This document shows positions 26,386 to 36,510 of a DNA stretch of 42,927 nucleotides, piece after piece. The position numbers were made by a program, and so were the translations under genes. The DNA lies in the NCBI GenBank assembly GCA_017479285.1, contig JAFVCL010000044.1, positions 1 to 42,927 of the forward strand. Reading direction: 5' to 3'. The notes beneath the pieces are model-generated. The model was not told the DNA's origin. It saw only the letters and a list, made by a program, of their open reading frames with translations, and made no database searches. Source of the stretch: Lachnospiraceae bacterium (GTDB taxonomy: Bacteria; Bacillota; Clostridia; Lachnospirales; Lachnospiraceae). The stretch's first letter is position 1. Each line of letters starts with the position of its first letter.

Positions 26386-26412
26386 AAAAAGTAACCCTAA
26401 GGCTACTTTTTT
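26386..26412 (-). terminator. Bidirectional terminator after the ABC exporter pair
   Basis: A stem AAGTAACC / GGCTACTT (one G-U pair) with a CTAA loop is flanked by A-runs and T-runs on each side, so it works on both strands. On the minus strand it ends the exporter transcript 20 nt past the stop codon at 26432. Confidence 0.8.
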
Positions 26413-26431
26413 AAAATTTGAGTTATGAATT

Positions 26432-28222
26432 TTATGCTCCCTTTTCATCCATCTGGGCGGTATACAAATGGTAATAGTATCCGTGCTTTGCGAGAAGTTC
26501 TTCGTGATTTCCCGCCTCAACTATTCCTCCGTCATCGATATACATTATCATATCGCAGTTCTTGATGGTCGAAAGTCTGTGGGCGATAACAAATGTGGTC
26601 CTGCCCTTCATCATATTGTTAAGTCCGGTCTGGAGTGCTCGCTCTGTCTGGACATCGATACTTGAAGTGGCCTCATCCAGCACAAGTATCTTGGGATCTG
26701 AGATAAGTGTCCTTGCGAAGGATATAAGCTGTTTTTGTCCCTGTGAAAGAGTCGTTCCCCGCTCTCTTACCTCACTTTGGTATCCGTCCTCCATCGAGCT
26801 TATAAAGCTGTCAGCACAGACGATCCTGCTTGCAGCCCTTATCTCATCCATCGTAGCGTCAAGCTTTCCGTAGCGGATATTGTCCTCTATTGTACCGGAG
26901 AATATAAAGCTGTCCTGGAGCATTATACCCATCTGGGAGCGGAGTGAGCTTAAGGTTACCTTCGAGATATCCTGTCCGTCGATCAGAACCTGTCCGCTGC
27001 CCACATTATAGAACCTCGATACAAGGCTTACTATGGTACTCTTTCCGGCGCCGGTGGGTCCGACAAGCGCCACACTCTGGCCCGGCTTTACCGTAAATGA
27101 AACATTCTTAAGTACGGGCTTGCCCTCCTCGTAAGCGAAGTTTACATTCCTGAATTCCACCTCGCCCTTTATCTCGGGCATCTCCTTCGCATCCGGAGCA
27201 TCATCAACGGTAACGGGCTCATCGAGGGTCTGGAATATTCTCTCAAGGTAAGCGATATTGTTGATAAAATTGTTGAATATATTTCCAAGGTTCATTATGG
27301 GCTGCCAGAATCTTGAGGCGTAGCTTGATATCGCCACAATGACTCCGACGCTCTTCATTCCCCCCTCCGCGGTACTGAAAACCACCATACCGAACACAAA
27401 GATCGCCGCTCTTACAAGTACCGAGATCGTATCTATTCCCGGCCATACAAGGTTGTTATATCTTACCGCCGTCATCCATGTACTGCGGCAATCGGCAGAA
27501 AGACCGGAAAAGACCTTGGCGTTGTAATCCTCCCTGGCAAATATCTGGGTTATCCTTGCGCCGACGATATTTTCCTGGAGATACGCGTTAAGGTTTGAGT
27601 TCTTGTTGGAAACAGCCTGCCATGCCCTGCGCTGCTTGTTCTTTATCCAGAGCATAAATACCGCAAGCACGGGTACGCCGCAAAGTACTACAAGCGAGAG
27701 CTGTACATCCACAGAGAACATAAATGCGACAATGAATATGAGGTTAAATATCTCAAGTATTACATTGATAAGTCCGTTTGAAAGCATGTCTGAAACGGAA
27801 TTGACATAGTTTACGACCCGGATCAGTATCTTTCCGTGAGGTCTGTCGTCATAATACTGGAAAGGAAGCTTTTGCAGATGCGCAAAAAGATCCTTTCTTA
27901 TATCATAAATGATACCCTGGCTGACCTTGATCATTATCCTCGAACGGATCGTGGTAAGGATAATGCTTACGATAACCGTTCCCACAAGGAATATGGCAAG
28001 CTTAATAAGGTATCTCGTGTCGGCGTTCGGAATGGCCACATCGAGGGCCTCCTGGTTTATCCTCGGAGCGATAAGTCCTATGGCACCGCCGAGTGCGGAT
28101 ATGATGAGCGCAAATATCATCTTTCCCGCATATTTTTTCATATAGACCGAAGCCCTGAGCAGATGTTTAAAGTTAAAGGGTTCTTCGAGTCTCTCGTCCT
28201 GTCTGTATGTATTCTTAGCCAT
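26432..28222 (-). CDS. ABC exporter half-transporter, consensus ATPase site
   Basis: 596 residues: six-helix membrane domain (about 30-330) and a C-terminal ATPase. Walker A GPTGAGKST is at 388-396, the signature reads TLSQGQ (492-496) instead of LSGGQ, Walker B ends LDEATS (515-520) with the catalytic Glu, and the switch His is H548. With its partner gene 28227-30020 (start 4 bp upstream of its stop region) it should form a heterodimer like YknUV/BmrCD or TM287/288. Substrate unknown; drug or lipid export is the family norm. The degenerate signature here and the degenerate Walker B in the partner are complementary. Confidence 0.9.
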   Translation of the reverse strand: MAKNTYRQDERLEEPFNFKHLLRASVYMKKYAGKMIFALIISALGGAIGLIAPRINQEALDVAIPNADTRYLIKLAIFLVGTVIVSIILTTIRSRIMIKVSQGIIYDIRKDLFAHLQKLPFQYYDDRPHGKILIRVVNYVNSVSDMLSNGLINVILEIFNLIFIVAFMFSVDVQLSLVVLCGVPVLAVFMLWIKNKQRRAWQAVSNKNSNLNAYLQENIVGARITQIFAREDYNAKVFSGLSADCRSTWMTAVRYNNLVWPGIDTISVLVRAAIFVFGMVVFSTAEGGMKSVGVIVAISSYASRFWQPIMNLGNIFNNFINNIAYLERIFQTLDEPVTVDDAPDAKEMPEIKGEVEFRNVNFAYEEGKPVLKNVSFTVKPGQSVALVGPTGAGKSTIVSLVSRFYNVGSGQVLIDGQDISKVTLSSLRSQMGIMLQDSFIFSGTIEDNIRYGKLDATMDEIRAASRIVCADSFISSMEDGYQSEVRERGTTLSQGQKQLISFARTLISDPKILVLDEATSSIDVQTERALQTGLNNMMKGRTTFVIAHRLSTIKNCDMIMYIDDGGIVEAGNHEELLAKHGYYYHLYTAQMDEKGA

Positions 28223-28226
28223 TTGC

Positions 28227-30020
28227 TTACGCCTCCCCCGTCTGGAGCTTAACCAGCTCGCTGTAGTAGCCGCCCTTTGCGATAAGTTCCTCGTGAGAGC
28301 CCTCCTCGGTTATCTCGCCGTGCTGGAGGATTATTATCTTGTCCGCAAATTTCGTCGTTGAGATTCGCTGGGCGATAATTATCTTTGTGCAGTCAAAATC
28401 GAGATGACGAAGGCTGTCCTGTATCTGTTTTTCCGTCTCCATATCTACTGCGGAGGTTGTATCGTCAAGTATAAGTATCGAAGGCTCGATAGCAAGCGCT
28501 CTTGCGAGAGATATCCTCTGCTTCTGTCCGCCGGAAAGCCCGACTCCGCGCTCGCCGACGATGGTATCGTACCCCTCCGGCATCTTTGCGATAAACTCCG
28601 ATGCGGCGGAATATCTTGCAAATTTAACCACCTGCTCCGCCGTGATATGAGGATCGCCGTATGCGATATTTCCCTCGATGGTGTCCGAATACAAAAGCAC
28701 ATCCTGGGTTGCAAGACCGATATTCTTCCTTAGCTGTTCAAGCTTGTAGCGGTTAATGTTTACGCCATCTATAAGGATTTCTCCTCCCGTGGGCTCATAG
28801 AACCTGGGGATAAGATGTATGAGGGAGGTTTTACCGCAGCCCGTCTCTCCCATTATGGCAACCGTCTCTCCCGCCTTTGCCTTAAAGGAGATATTCTTGA
28901 GCACGGGAAGATTACCGTCGGAGTACATAAAGCTGACATTTTTAAACTCAACCTCGCCCTTAAAGCTGTCCGGATGGTCTATGGCGTCCGGAGCATCAAC
29001 TATCTCGGCCTCCGAATAATATATCTCCATTACCTTGTCCGCCGCTGCCGAAAAACGCTGGAACTCATTCATAATATTTCCCAGCATTCTCATAGGGTTC
29101 TGGATTGCCCAGATAAGTCCGGAGAAAGCAACAAACTGTCCCATGGTAAGCTGGACATTATCGGGATTGTTAATGCTGTAAATAAGGAACAGACCGCCGA
29201 TAATAAGAAGCGCGATGGACATTGCACTTGCCATGCCCTCTATGGCGGGATAAAACTTTACCCACACCAGCGCGGTTTCCTCATTGGTCTCTTTATAGCT
29301 GGTATTTGCCTTATCGAACTTGTCCTTCTCGTACTCTTCCCTTGCAAACGCCTTAACCACACGGTTTCCGGAGATATTCTCCTGGGCGTAGGTGTTCATC
29401 TCGGCAAGCTTTTCACGCAGCTTCGCATGCATGGGGCGTACCTTTGAGCGGAACATATAAATAACGCCGAAGATGAAGGGCGAAAGCACCATAATGCAGA
29501 GCGCCAGCTTCCAGTTCATTATGAAGAAATAGACCATGGCAGATGTGTACAGCGCAAAGGACTCGATGATAACACGGATGACCCATGCCACCATGTGCCT
29601 TACCGCATCAAGGTCTCCGGTAACTCTTGTCATAAGATCTCCGGTGCGGTATGTGCTGTAGAATTTCATATCCTGACGCTGGATCTTGTCGTAGAGGTAG
29701 TTGCGCACGCGGTACAGCACCGACTGTGAGACATGCTCATACCCCATACAGTCGAGATACACTATAAGAGTACGGAGTATCGTAACTCCAACCATCACTC
29801 CGACGAGAACAAAGAAAAGATTTCTGTTATTCGCCCAGTTATATGCGGCCTCGCTCCCTGTCAGAAAGCGGTCCACGAGCTCACTTGAAATATACGGGAC
29901 CGTAAGCTGCAAAACATTGTATACGACCGTTCCGAGAAGCGCAAACATGAAAAGGACTCTCTTTCCCTCCATGTTCTCCCAAAGCCACTGCAATTTTGTT
30001 TTAGGAAATTTCTTTTCCAT
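28227..30020 (-). CDS. ABC exporter half-transporter, degenerate ATPase site
   Basis: 597 residues, membrane domain plus ATPase. Walker A GETGCGKTS is at 391-399 and the signature VGLSGGQ (495-499) is canonical, but Walker B reads ILILDDTTS with Asp (D520) in place of the catalytic Glu, and the switch His is Gln (Q551, IIAQRIST). Together with the neighbour's LSQGQ this gives one working and one dead ATP site, the known pattern of heterodimeric exporters. The gap between the two genes is 4 bp, so they are made in equal amounts. Confidence 0.9.
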   Translation of the reverse strand: MEKKFPKTKLQWLWENMEGKRVLFMFALLGTVVYNVLQLTVPYISSELVDRFLTGSEAAYNWANNRNLFFVLVGVMVGVTILRTLIVYLDCMGYEHVSQSVLYRVRNYLYDKIQRQDMKFYSTYRTGDLMTRVTGDLDAVRHMVAWVIRVIIESFALYTSAMVYFFIMNWKLALCIMVLSPFIFGVIYMFRSKVRPMHAKLREKLAEMNTYAQENISGNRVVKAFAREEYEKDKFDKANTSYKETNEETALVWVKFYPAIEGMASAMSIALLIIGGLFLIYSINNPDNVQLTMGQFVAFSGLIWAIQNPMRMLGNIMNEFQRFSAAADKVMEIYYSEAEIVDAPDAIDHPDSFKGEVEFKNVSFMYSDGNLPVLKNISFKAKAGETVAIMGETGCGKTSLIHLIPRFYEPTGGEILIDGVNINRYKLEQLRKNIGLATQDVLLYSDTIEGNIAYGDPHITAEQVVKFARYSAASEFIAKMPEGYDTIVGERGVGLSGGQKQRISLARALAIEPSILILDDTTSAVDMETEKQIQDSLRHLDFDCTKIIIAQRISTTKFADKIIILQHGEITEEGSHEELIAKGGYYSELVKLQTGEA

Positions 30021-30124
30021 GATCCTACCTTTTGGCTCCTAAGCCTGCTGATAAATTGTTTAACTCTCTTGTACCCTGTGTCGGGTTATTTTAAATTTAC
30101 TTTAAAATACTTTAAGCTCACCCG

Positions 30125-31933
30125 TCACTTGTCCTCATCAAGCTTAAGCACACTCATAAACGCTGCCTGGGGTATCTCCACATTTCCGATCTGTCTCATC
30201 CGCTTCTTACCCTCCTTTTGCTTCTCGAGAAGCTTTTTCTTTCGGGTAATATCACCGCCGTAACATTTAGCGAGAACATCTTTCCTCATGGCCTTAACGG
30301 TTTCCCTTGCGACGATCCTGCCCCCTACGGCAGCCTGTATCGGGATTTCAAAGAGGTGTCTCGGAATCTCTTCCTTAAGTCTCTCACACATCCTGCGCCC
30401 GCGTTCATAAGCTGAATCGGCGTGAACTATAAATGAGAGAGCATCGACCTCCTCGCGGTTTACGAGTATATCAAGTTTTACGAGTGAGGACTTTTCATAG
30501 CCCTTCATATCATAGTCGAAGGAGGCATAGCCCCTTGACCTTGATTTTAATGCATCAAAGAAATCATAAATGATCTCATTAAGCGGCAGCTCATATTTGA
30601 GAAGTGCCCTGTTTGCCTCGATGTACTCCATTGAGACATATCTGCCGCGTCTCTCCTGGCAGAGCTCCATTATCGAACCGACAAACTCCTTGGTCACCAT
30701 TATCTCCGCATTGACAATGGGCTCCTCCATATAGTCTATCTCCGAAGGATCCGGGAGATTTGAAGGATTTGTGAGTTCTATCACCTCACCGTTTGTCTTA
30801 TAAACCTTATAGACAACGCCCGGCGCAGTCGTTACAAGATCGAGATTGTATTCCCTCTCCAGCCTTTCCTGGATTATCTCGAGGTGCAAAAGCCCGAGAA
30901 AACCGCATCTGAAGCCGAAGCCGAGAGCGATGGATGTCTCCGGCTCGTATGTAAGGGAGGCATCATTTAACTGCAGCTTTTCAAGTGCGTCTCTAAGGTC
31001 GGGATACTTTGCTCCGTCGGCGGGATAGAGTCCGCAGTACACCATCGACTGTACCTTTTTATATCCCGGAAGCGGCTCGGCACAGGGATTCTCGTCATCC
31101 GTCACCGTATCTCCGACAGTCGTTTCCTTAAGGTTCTTTATCGAAGCCGTTATGTATCCGACCATTCCCGCGGAAAGCTCCTCACAGGGGATAAACTGCC
31201 CCGCTCCGAAGGTTCCGACTTCTACCACATCCTCAACCGCGCCGGTAGCCATCATACGGATCTTTGTCCCGCGTTTAACCGTGCCCTCTTTTATCCGGCA
31301 AAAAACTATAACACCCTTATAGGAATCGTACAGCGAATCAAAGATCAGCGCCTTTAAGGGTCCCTTGGGATCCCCCTTGGGAGCCGGAATCTTATTAACT
31401 ATCGCCTCAAGAACATCCTCTATACCTATGCCGTTCTTTGCCGAGATAAGCGGTGCATCCTGCGCTTCTATCCCGATGACATCCTCTATCTCCTCGATAA
31501 CCCTCTGGGGGTCAGCGCTGGGAAGATCTATCTTGTTGATGACCGGAAAAACATCAAGGTCGTGATCAAGCGCAAGGTAGACATTTGCAAGAGTCTGGGC
31601 CTCTATACCCTGGGCAGCGTCGACTACAAGTATCGCTCCGTCGCAGGCGGCAAGAGAGCGGCTGACTTCATAGTTAAAGTCTACATGGCCCGGGGTATCT
31701 ATAAGATTAAGGATATACTCCTCCCCGTCCTTTGCCTTATAAACCGTGCGCACAGCCTGGGATTTTATCGTTATCCCCCTCTCGCGCTCAAGATCCATAT
31801 TGTCAAGCACCTGCTCCTGCATCTCACGGCTTGTGAGAAGCCCCGTCTTTTCTATTATCCGGTCGGCCAGAGTAGACTTTCCGTGATCTATATGCGCCAC
31901 GATGCAAAAATTTCTTATCTTACTTTGATCCAT
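30125..31933 (-). CDS. lepA: Elongation factor 4, back-translocating GTPase
   Basis: 602 residues, ribosome-associated GTPase that acts in translation under stress. AHIDHGKST (13-21) is the G1 loop, [12 protein letters not shown] is G3, and NKIDLP is G4; [26 protein letters not shown] is the LepA domain IV region and the C-terminus ends [28 protein letters not shown], the characteristic LepA tail. Size fits the family. Between lepA and the next gene downstream (30020) lie 104 bp without a clear terminator. Confidence 0.97.
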   Translation of the reverse strand: MDQSKIRNFCIVAHIDHGKSTLADRIIEKTGLLTSREMQEQVLDNMDLERERGITIKSQAVRTVYKAKDGEEYILNLIDTPGHVDFNYEVSRSLAACDGAILVVDAAQGIEAQTLANVYLALDHDLDVFPVINKIDLPSADPQRVIEEIEDVIGIEAQDAPLISAKNGIGIEDVLEAIVNKIPAPKGDPKGPLKALIFDSLYDSYKGVIVFCRIKEGTVKRGTKIRMMATGAVEDVVEVGTFGAGQFIPCEELSAGMVGYITASIKNLKETTVGDTVTDDENPCAEPLPGYKKVQSMVYCGLYPADGAKYPDLRDALEKLQLNDASLTYEPETSIALGFGFRCGFLGLLHLEIIQERLEREYNLDLVTTAPGVVYKVYKTNGEVIELTNPSNLPDPSEIDYMEEPIVNAEIMVTKEFVGSIMELCQERRGRYVSMEYIEANRALLKYELPLNEIIYDFFDALKSRSRGYASFDYDMKGYEKSSLVKLDILVNREEVDALSFIVHADSAYERGRRMCERLKEEIPRHLFEIPIQAAVGGRIVARETVKAMRKDVLAKCYGGDITRKKKLLEKQKEGKKRMRQIGNVEIPQAAFMSVLKLDEDK

Positions 31934-32010
31934 ACATTCACATATCCTATCAAATCGGTATTTGTATTTATATCAATATATTTTTCATATATCCTAAAAA
32001 AATACATCTT

Positions 32011-32051
32011 TTGTTATATTTTTATCTGTTTTTTACAAAAACATATAACAA
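32011..32051. other. AT-rich inverted repeat between metH and lepA
   Basis: TTGTTATA and TATAACAA form the ends of a 41-bp stretch with AT-only helices on both arms. It sits in the 132 bp between metH and lepA. It is too AT-rich to be a confident terminator; it may end metH weakly. Confidence 0.3.
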
Positions 32052-32065
32052 TATTTTAATAACCA

Positions 32066-34546
32066 CTAATCTGCCCTCAGACTCTTTTCAACCTCCTCGG
32101 CATACCTTACGGTCTCCATCGCGTCGCGGCAGTACTTATCCGCTCCGATTCTGTCGGCGTACTCCTGTGTCATTACCGCGCCCCCCACTGTGACCTTCGC
32201 CCACGGAGCCTGCTGACGGAGAAGCTTTATCGTCTCCTCCATAGCGGGAACGGTGGTCGTCATAAGCGCGGAAAGTCCGACTATGGGCGCATGGAGCTCA
32301 ACAACCTTGTCGACCACCGTCTGTTCCGGTACATCCTTTCCGAGATCGTGAACATCAAAGCCGTAGTTTTCAAGGATCAGCTTTACTATATTCTTTCCGA
32401 TATCGTGTATATCCCCGTGAACGGTGGCGATAACAAATGAGCACCGCTTCGGCCCCGAGCCCTCCGCGCTCTTTGCCATCTCCTTTTTTATCTCTTCAAA
32501 GGCCTCCTTTGAAGCCTCCGCAGCCATAAGGAGCTGGGGCAGATAAACCTTCTTCAGCTCGAAATTCTTTCCCACGATATCAAGCGCCGGGATGACCTCA
32601 CGCTGTACTATATCAAGAGGTTTTACTTCCTTTAAAAGCTCCTTTGTTATATTTCCCGCCTGTTCCTTAAGCCCACGGATTATGGCATTTTGAAGCGGCG
32701 ATACGCCTGCGCCGGATTCACTGCCGGAATCGGATGCAGCTTTTCCCGCATTTCCCTGACTGCTACTTTGTCCGGCGCCGGCGCTTTTGTCTGCTCCGGC
32801 CGAAACCGGAACCGGTGCCGGAAGGCTCTGGGCGTAATTAATGTAATCCGTACAGTTCGCATCCATATTGTGAAGGGCTCTGAAGGCATAGTACACATTC
32901 ATCATCTCTGCGGCGTAGGGATTCATGATTGCCGCAGACAGTCCCTGCTCTAAGGTAAGGGCAAAGAATGTGGATGTTACGATGTTTCTCGAGGGCAGTC
33001 CGAAGGAAACATTGGATACCCCGAGTGAAGTGTTTGCCCCGAGTCCGTGCCTTATCTCATGAACCGCGCTTATGGTGGCAAGAGCCGCGGTCGTATCGGC
33101 ACTAATGGTCATGGCAAGAGGGTCGAAAATAAGATCCTTCTTTGCTATTCCGTACCCGGAAGCCTTCTTTATGATCTTTTCCGCTATCCTTACGCGCTGG
33201 GCTGCGGTCTCCGGTATACCGCCCTCATCAAGGGTAAGGCAGACCACAAAGCCGCCGTATTTCGCAACAAGGGGGAAAACCGCCTCCATAACCTCATCCT
33301 TTCCGTTCACGGAATTGACCATTGCTTTTCCGTTATAGCAGCGAAGTCCTCTCTCCATCGCGGTGGGATCCGATGTGTCGAGCTGGAGCGGAAGGTCCGT
33401 CACAGCCTGCAGCTCCTTCGTAACGCTCTCGAGCATATCCGGCTCGTTTATCTCCGGCAGCCCGACATTCACATCGAGCACCTGTACTCCGGCGTCGGCC
33501 TGCTTTAAGCCCTCGTTTAAGATATAATCGATATCATTATCCCTGAGGGCCTGCTGGAAGTGTTTCTTTCCCGTAGGATTTATTCTCTCTCCAATAAGTA
33601 TGGGAGATTTTCCGAATTCGACCGCGTGTGTGTACGATGATATTATCGAAAGATTCTTATCCTCGACGGGAACAGGCTTCAGCTCTGCAGCTTTTTCCAC
33701 AACTGCCCTGATATATTCAGGTGTCGTTCCGCAGCATCCTCCGACTATCCTTACGCCTTTTTCGAGCAAAAGCTTTATAGTCTCTGAAAACTCCGGTGGA
33801 TAGACATCGTAGACCGTCTTTCCGCCCTCATCCCTGGGAAGTCCCGCATTGGGTTTTATCAAAACCGGAACTGAGGCGTACTCGAGATATTCCTCCATCA
33901 CGCCTATAAGCTGCTCCGGTCCGAGGGAACAGTTTGCCCCGATCGCATCCGCATGCATACCCTCGAGCATAGCCACCATGGAAGCTGGACTTGCGCCGGT
34001 CATAAGCTTTCCGTCGCTTCCGTAGGCATTGGAAACAAATACCGGGAGGTCACAGTTTTCCTTGACCGCAAGAAGAGCTGCCTTGGTATCGTAGCTGTCG
34101 TTCATCGTCTCTATAAAGACAAGGTCGGCTCCCGCCTTTACGCCGAGCCTGACCGTCTTCGCGTAGGCTGACACCGCATCCTCAAATTCAAAATCCCCGT
34201 AAGGCTTGAGCAGTCTTCCCAGGGGTCCGATATCAAGAGCAATGAATTTTTCCTGTAAGCCGGAGCTTTCCTCCGCGGCCCTTCTTGCATTGTCAAATGC
34301 CGCATTTATAAGCTGCTCTAACTCCTCATCATCAAACTTTAAACAGTTTGCCCCGAAGGTATTCGCAAGAAGCACATTTGTCCCCGCGTCAAAATAGCCT
34401 TTCTGGATCTTTATTATCTCCTCCGGACGGGTAACATTCCACCTCTCGGGAAGCTCCCCGGGCTTAAGCCCCGCCTCCTGAAGAAGAGTCCCCATTCCGC
34501 CGTCGAGGAAAACAAAATTGTCACGCATATAATCAAGTATTTTCAT
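32066..34546 (-). CDS. metH: Cobalamin-dependent methionine synthase, core domains
   Basis: 826 residues. It moves a methyl group from methyltetrahydrofolate to homocysteine through B12. Domains: homocysteine-binding (1-290, zinc cysteines in GANCSLGP and GGCCGTTPEYI), pterin-binding (about 310-570), a low-complexity Ser/Ala/Gly linker (about 575-616), then the B12 cap and binding domain with D712-I-H714-D-I-G717 (DxHxxG). The AdoMet-dependent reactivation domain is missing and is encoded separately by the next gene upstream (34574). This split form is usual in Clostridia. CGGAGACATT precedes the ATG. Confidence 0.95.
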   Translation of the reverse strand: MKILDYMRDNFVFLDGGMGTLLQEAGLKPGELPERWNVTRPEEIIKIQKGYFDAGTNVLLANTFGANCLKFDDEELEQLINAAFDNARRAAEESSGLQEKFIALDIGPLGRLLKPYGDFEFEDAVSAYAKTVRLGVKAGADLVFIETMNDSYDTKAALLAVKENCDLPVFVSNAYGSDGKLMTGASPASMVAMLEGMHADAIGANCSLGPEQLIGVMEEYLEYASVPVLIKPNAGLPRDEGGKTVYDVYPPEFSETIKLLLEKGVRIVGGCCGTTPEYIRAVVEKAAELKPVPVEDKNLSIISSYTHAVEFGKSPILIGERINPTGKKHFQQALRDNDIDYILNEGLKQADAGVQVLDVNVGLPEINEPDMLESVTKELQAVTDLPLQLDTSDPTAMERGLRCYNGKAMVNSVNGKDEVMEAVFPLVAKYGGFVVCLTLDEGGIPETAAQRVRIAEKIIKKASGYGIAKKDLIFDPLAMTISADTTAALATISAVHEIRHGLGANTSLGVSNVSFGLPSRNIVTSTFFALTLEQGLSAAIMNPYAAEMMNVYYAFRALHNMDANCTDYINYAQSLPAPVPVSAGADKSAGAGQSSSQGNAGKAASDSGSESGAGVSPLQNAIIRGLKEQAGNITKELLKEVKPLDIVQREVIPALDIVGKNFELKKVYLPQLLMAAEASKEAFEEIKKEMAKSAEGSGPKRCSFVIATVHGDIHDIGKNIVKLILENYGFDVHDLGKDVPEQTVVDKVVELHAPIVGLSALMTTTVPAMEETIKLLRQQAPWAKVTVGGAVMTQEYADRIGADKYCRDAMETVRYAEEVEKSLRAD

Positions 34547-34573
34547 AATGTCTCCGATTAAATAAATACTTTT

Positions 34574-35278
34574 TTATTCGATTCCGATTATCGCCGTAAC
34601 GGATTTAGACGGCGACATAAGATAGGATTCATTTAAAGTAATCCCAAGGCGCCTTTCCGCATCCACCAGCTTTAAAATATCCGGCTGGACAGTTATGGGC
34701 AGATCACCATAGCCCGGAGAATATCTGGGATGCGCCTTCATTTCCAATTCCCCGGCGATTCGCTTTACATCTTCATTAAAGGCATCGACCATGGATTCCA
34801 CCCGCTCTGCACCGATACCCTGCAAAAGCAGCCCGGTTGCCACCTGGGTTCTCTCATATCTCCGTATAAGCCTGTCTATCCCCGCTCCCACGGTTGCCGC
34901 GAAAATTATCACTCCCCTGCAGTTTTCCAGATTTGTTTTTAAATTGGAGGAGTGCTGCCCGAAGGGAAGGACCGGATAACCATCGGTTCCTCTGTCTACC
35001 TTTGCGCAGACATAAGATATCCTGTATGTCAGATTTCCTTCCGTCAGTTTTACAACCTCGTCGAGCCTTTTTGCCAACTCTTCATCGGTCGGAACCTCTA
35101 TATAGGATTCATCCCTTTTTCCTTCTCCCTTTTTCCGAAGCACGGCAGCCGGAAAACCGGCATAGCGAAGTATCTCACCGCGGTTTACGGGCGGGGCGGA
35201 AAGCTCCAAATGATTGGGTGTAAGCGCATTATCTTTATCAAGTTTTCCTTCCTTTAAGGAAAGCAGTATATCTCTCAT
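34574..35278 (-). CDS. MetH reactivation-domain protein
   Basis: 234 residues. It matches the C-terminal activation domain of large MetH as a separate protein: the RYSPGYGDLP motif near residues 184-193 binds AdoMet, and LNESYLMSPSKSVTAIIGIE is the typical end. It should reductively re-methylate inactive cob(II)alamin on MetH. The 3-bp gap to metF and 27-bp gap to metH show cotranscription. The ribosome binding site is weak, so translational coupling to metF is likely. Confidence 0.88.
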   Translation of the reverse strand: MRDILLSLKEGKLDKDNALTPNHLELSAPPVNRGEILRYAGFPAAVLRKKGEGKRDESYIEVPTDEELAKRLDEVVKLTEGNLTYRISYVCAKVDRGTDGYPVLPFGQHSSNLKTNLENCRGVIIFAATVGAGIDRLIRRYERTQVATGLLLQGIGAERVESMVDAFNEDVKRIAGELEMKAHPRYSPGYGDLPITVQPDILKLVDAERRLGITLNESYLMSPSKSVTAIIGIE

Positions 35279-35281
35279 GTT

Positions 35282-36172
35282 TTATCTGTCAAAATCCTTT
35301 CCAAGTATACTGGAAAGATTGTCAAGTATAGCCTTTGCCACATCGGGCTTGTTCATTGAATATACATGTACATTGGTTATCCCGTTGGCGTAAAGATCTA
35401 TTATCTGATCCGTAGCATAAGCAATACCTGCCTGCTTCATTGCCTCCGGATCGCTTCCGAAATAATCCACCATGCTCTTAAAACGCTGGGGCATGAATGA
35501 GCCCGAAAGCTTTATCGCGCGAGCCACCTGGTTTGCATTGGTTATCGGCATGATTCCCGGAAGCACAGGGCATGTGACACCGGCCTCCCGCAATTTATAC
35601 AGGAAGTTAAAGAAAAGATTGTTGTCAAATACCATCTGTGTCGTAAGGAAATCCGCTCCCGCTTCGACCTTTTCCTTAAGGTGAAGGATATCCTCCTTCT
35701 GGTTTGCGCTGTCGGGATGAACCTCCGGATAGCACGCGGCACCGATACAAAAATCTCCATCGCTTTCCTTGAGCTCCCTCACAAGCTCTATGGCGTGGCG
35801 ATAATCCCAGTTTGACGGATCCGTAGCCTCAAGCTCCGGTGTAAGGTCTCCCCGAAGAGCCATAACATTTTTTATCCCTGCCGCCTTCATATCCTCGATA
35901 CGCTCCTTTACGGTCTCCCGTGAGGACGAAACACAGGTAAGATGTGCAAGTGTGGGAACACCATACTTTTCGCTGATATTTTTAGCAATATCAAGAGTAT
36001 ACTTACTGGTTCCTCCGCCTGCCCCATAGGTAACGCTCATAAACGCAGGCCTGCACGCAGCAATATCCTCCGTTGCCTTCTTTACACTCTCAAAGCCGCT
36101 CTCCTTTTTCGGAGGAAAGACCTCAAAGGAAAGGGACATATTTCTTTTGTTTAAAATATCTATAATCTTCAT
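35282..36172 (-). CDS. metF: 5,10-methylenetetrahydrofolate reductase
   Basis: 296 residues, FAD-dependent. It makes methyltetrahydrofolate for MetH. LSFEVFPPK near the N-terminus holds the catalytic Glu, MSVTYGAGGGTSKYT and NVMALRGD are the folate/flavin-binding signatures. It is first in the metF-activator-metH operon, with GGAAGGTGTTTAC before the ATG. A strong terminator (36188-36224) ends only about 15 nt upstream of its start codon and leaves no room for a promoter after it. Confidence 0.95.
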   Translation of the reverse strand: MKIIDILNKRNMSLSFEVFPPKKESGFESVKKATEDIAACRPAFMSVTYGAGGGTSKYTLDIAKNISEKYGVPTLAHLTCVSSSRETVKERIEDMKAAGIKNVMALRGDLTPELEATDPSNWDYRHAIELVRELKESDGDFCIGAACYPEVHPDSANQKEDILHLKEKVEAGADFLTTQMVFDNNLFFNFLYKLREAGVTCPVLPGIMPITNANQVARAIKLSGSFMPQRFKSMVDYFGSDPEAMKQAGIAYATDQIIDLYANGITNVHVYSMNKPDVAKAILDNLSSILGKDFDR

Positions 36173-36187
36173 GTAAACACCTTCCTG

Positions 36188-36224
36188 TAAAAAAAAGTAC
36201 CTGTATGACGGGTACAGGTACTTT
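36188..36224 (-). terminator. Strong terminator between rpsT and metF
   Basis: On the minus strand a perfect 12-bp stem AAAGTACCTGTA / TACAGGTACTTT with a 7-nt loop is followed by a long T-run. It ends rpsT, and it is so close to metF that metF must be transcribed from a promoter inside or before it, or by readthrough. Confidence 0.85.
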
Positions 36225-36246
36225 CACTGATATCTATATGGTAAAA

Positions 36247-36510
36247 TTAAGCCATAGCATTTACAGCCTTGCTGATTCTGGAAACCTTGCGAGCCACATT
36301 GTTCTTGTGGTAAACGCCCTTGGTTCCTGCCATCTCGATAGTCTTGGTGGCTGCTACAAGCTGTTCCTGCGCTGCCTTCTTGTCACCCGACTCGATTGCT
36401 GCATATACCTTCTTGATAGCTGTCTTAACTTCGGATCTCTCAGCCTTGTTGCGATCTGCATTGCGACGGCTCACGAGAATTCTCTTCTTCGCTGATTTGA
36501 TGTTAGCCAT
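36247..36510 (-). CDS. rpsT: 30S ribosomal protein S20
   Basis: 87 residues. MANIKSAKKRILVSRRNADRN is the usual S20 N-terminus; the start at 36510 is preferred over an upstream ATG at 36519 because AGGAGGTGTATCTA spaces well. It is a basic helical protein that binds 16S rRNA. It has its own promoter (36642-36670) and a 125-nt structured leader, so autoregulation is plausible. Confidence 0.97.
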   Translation of the reverse strand: MANIKSAKKRILVSRRNADRNKAERSEVKTAIKKVYAAIESGDKKAAQEQLVAATKTIEMAGTKGVYHKNNVARKVSRISKAVNAMA

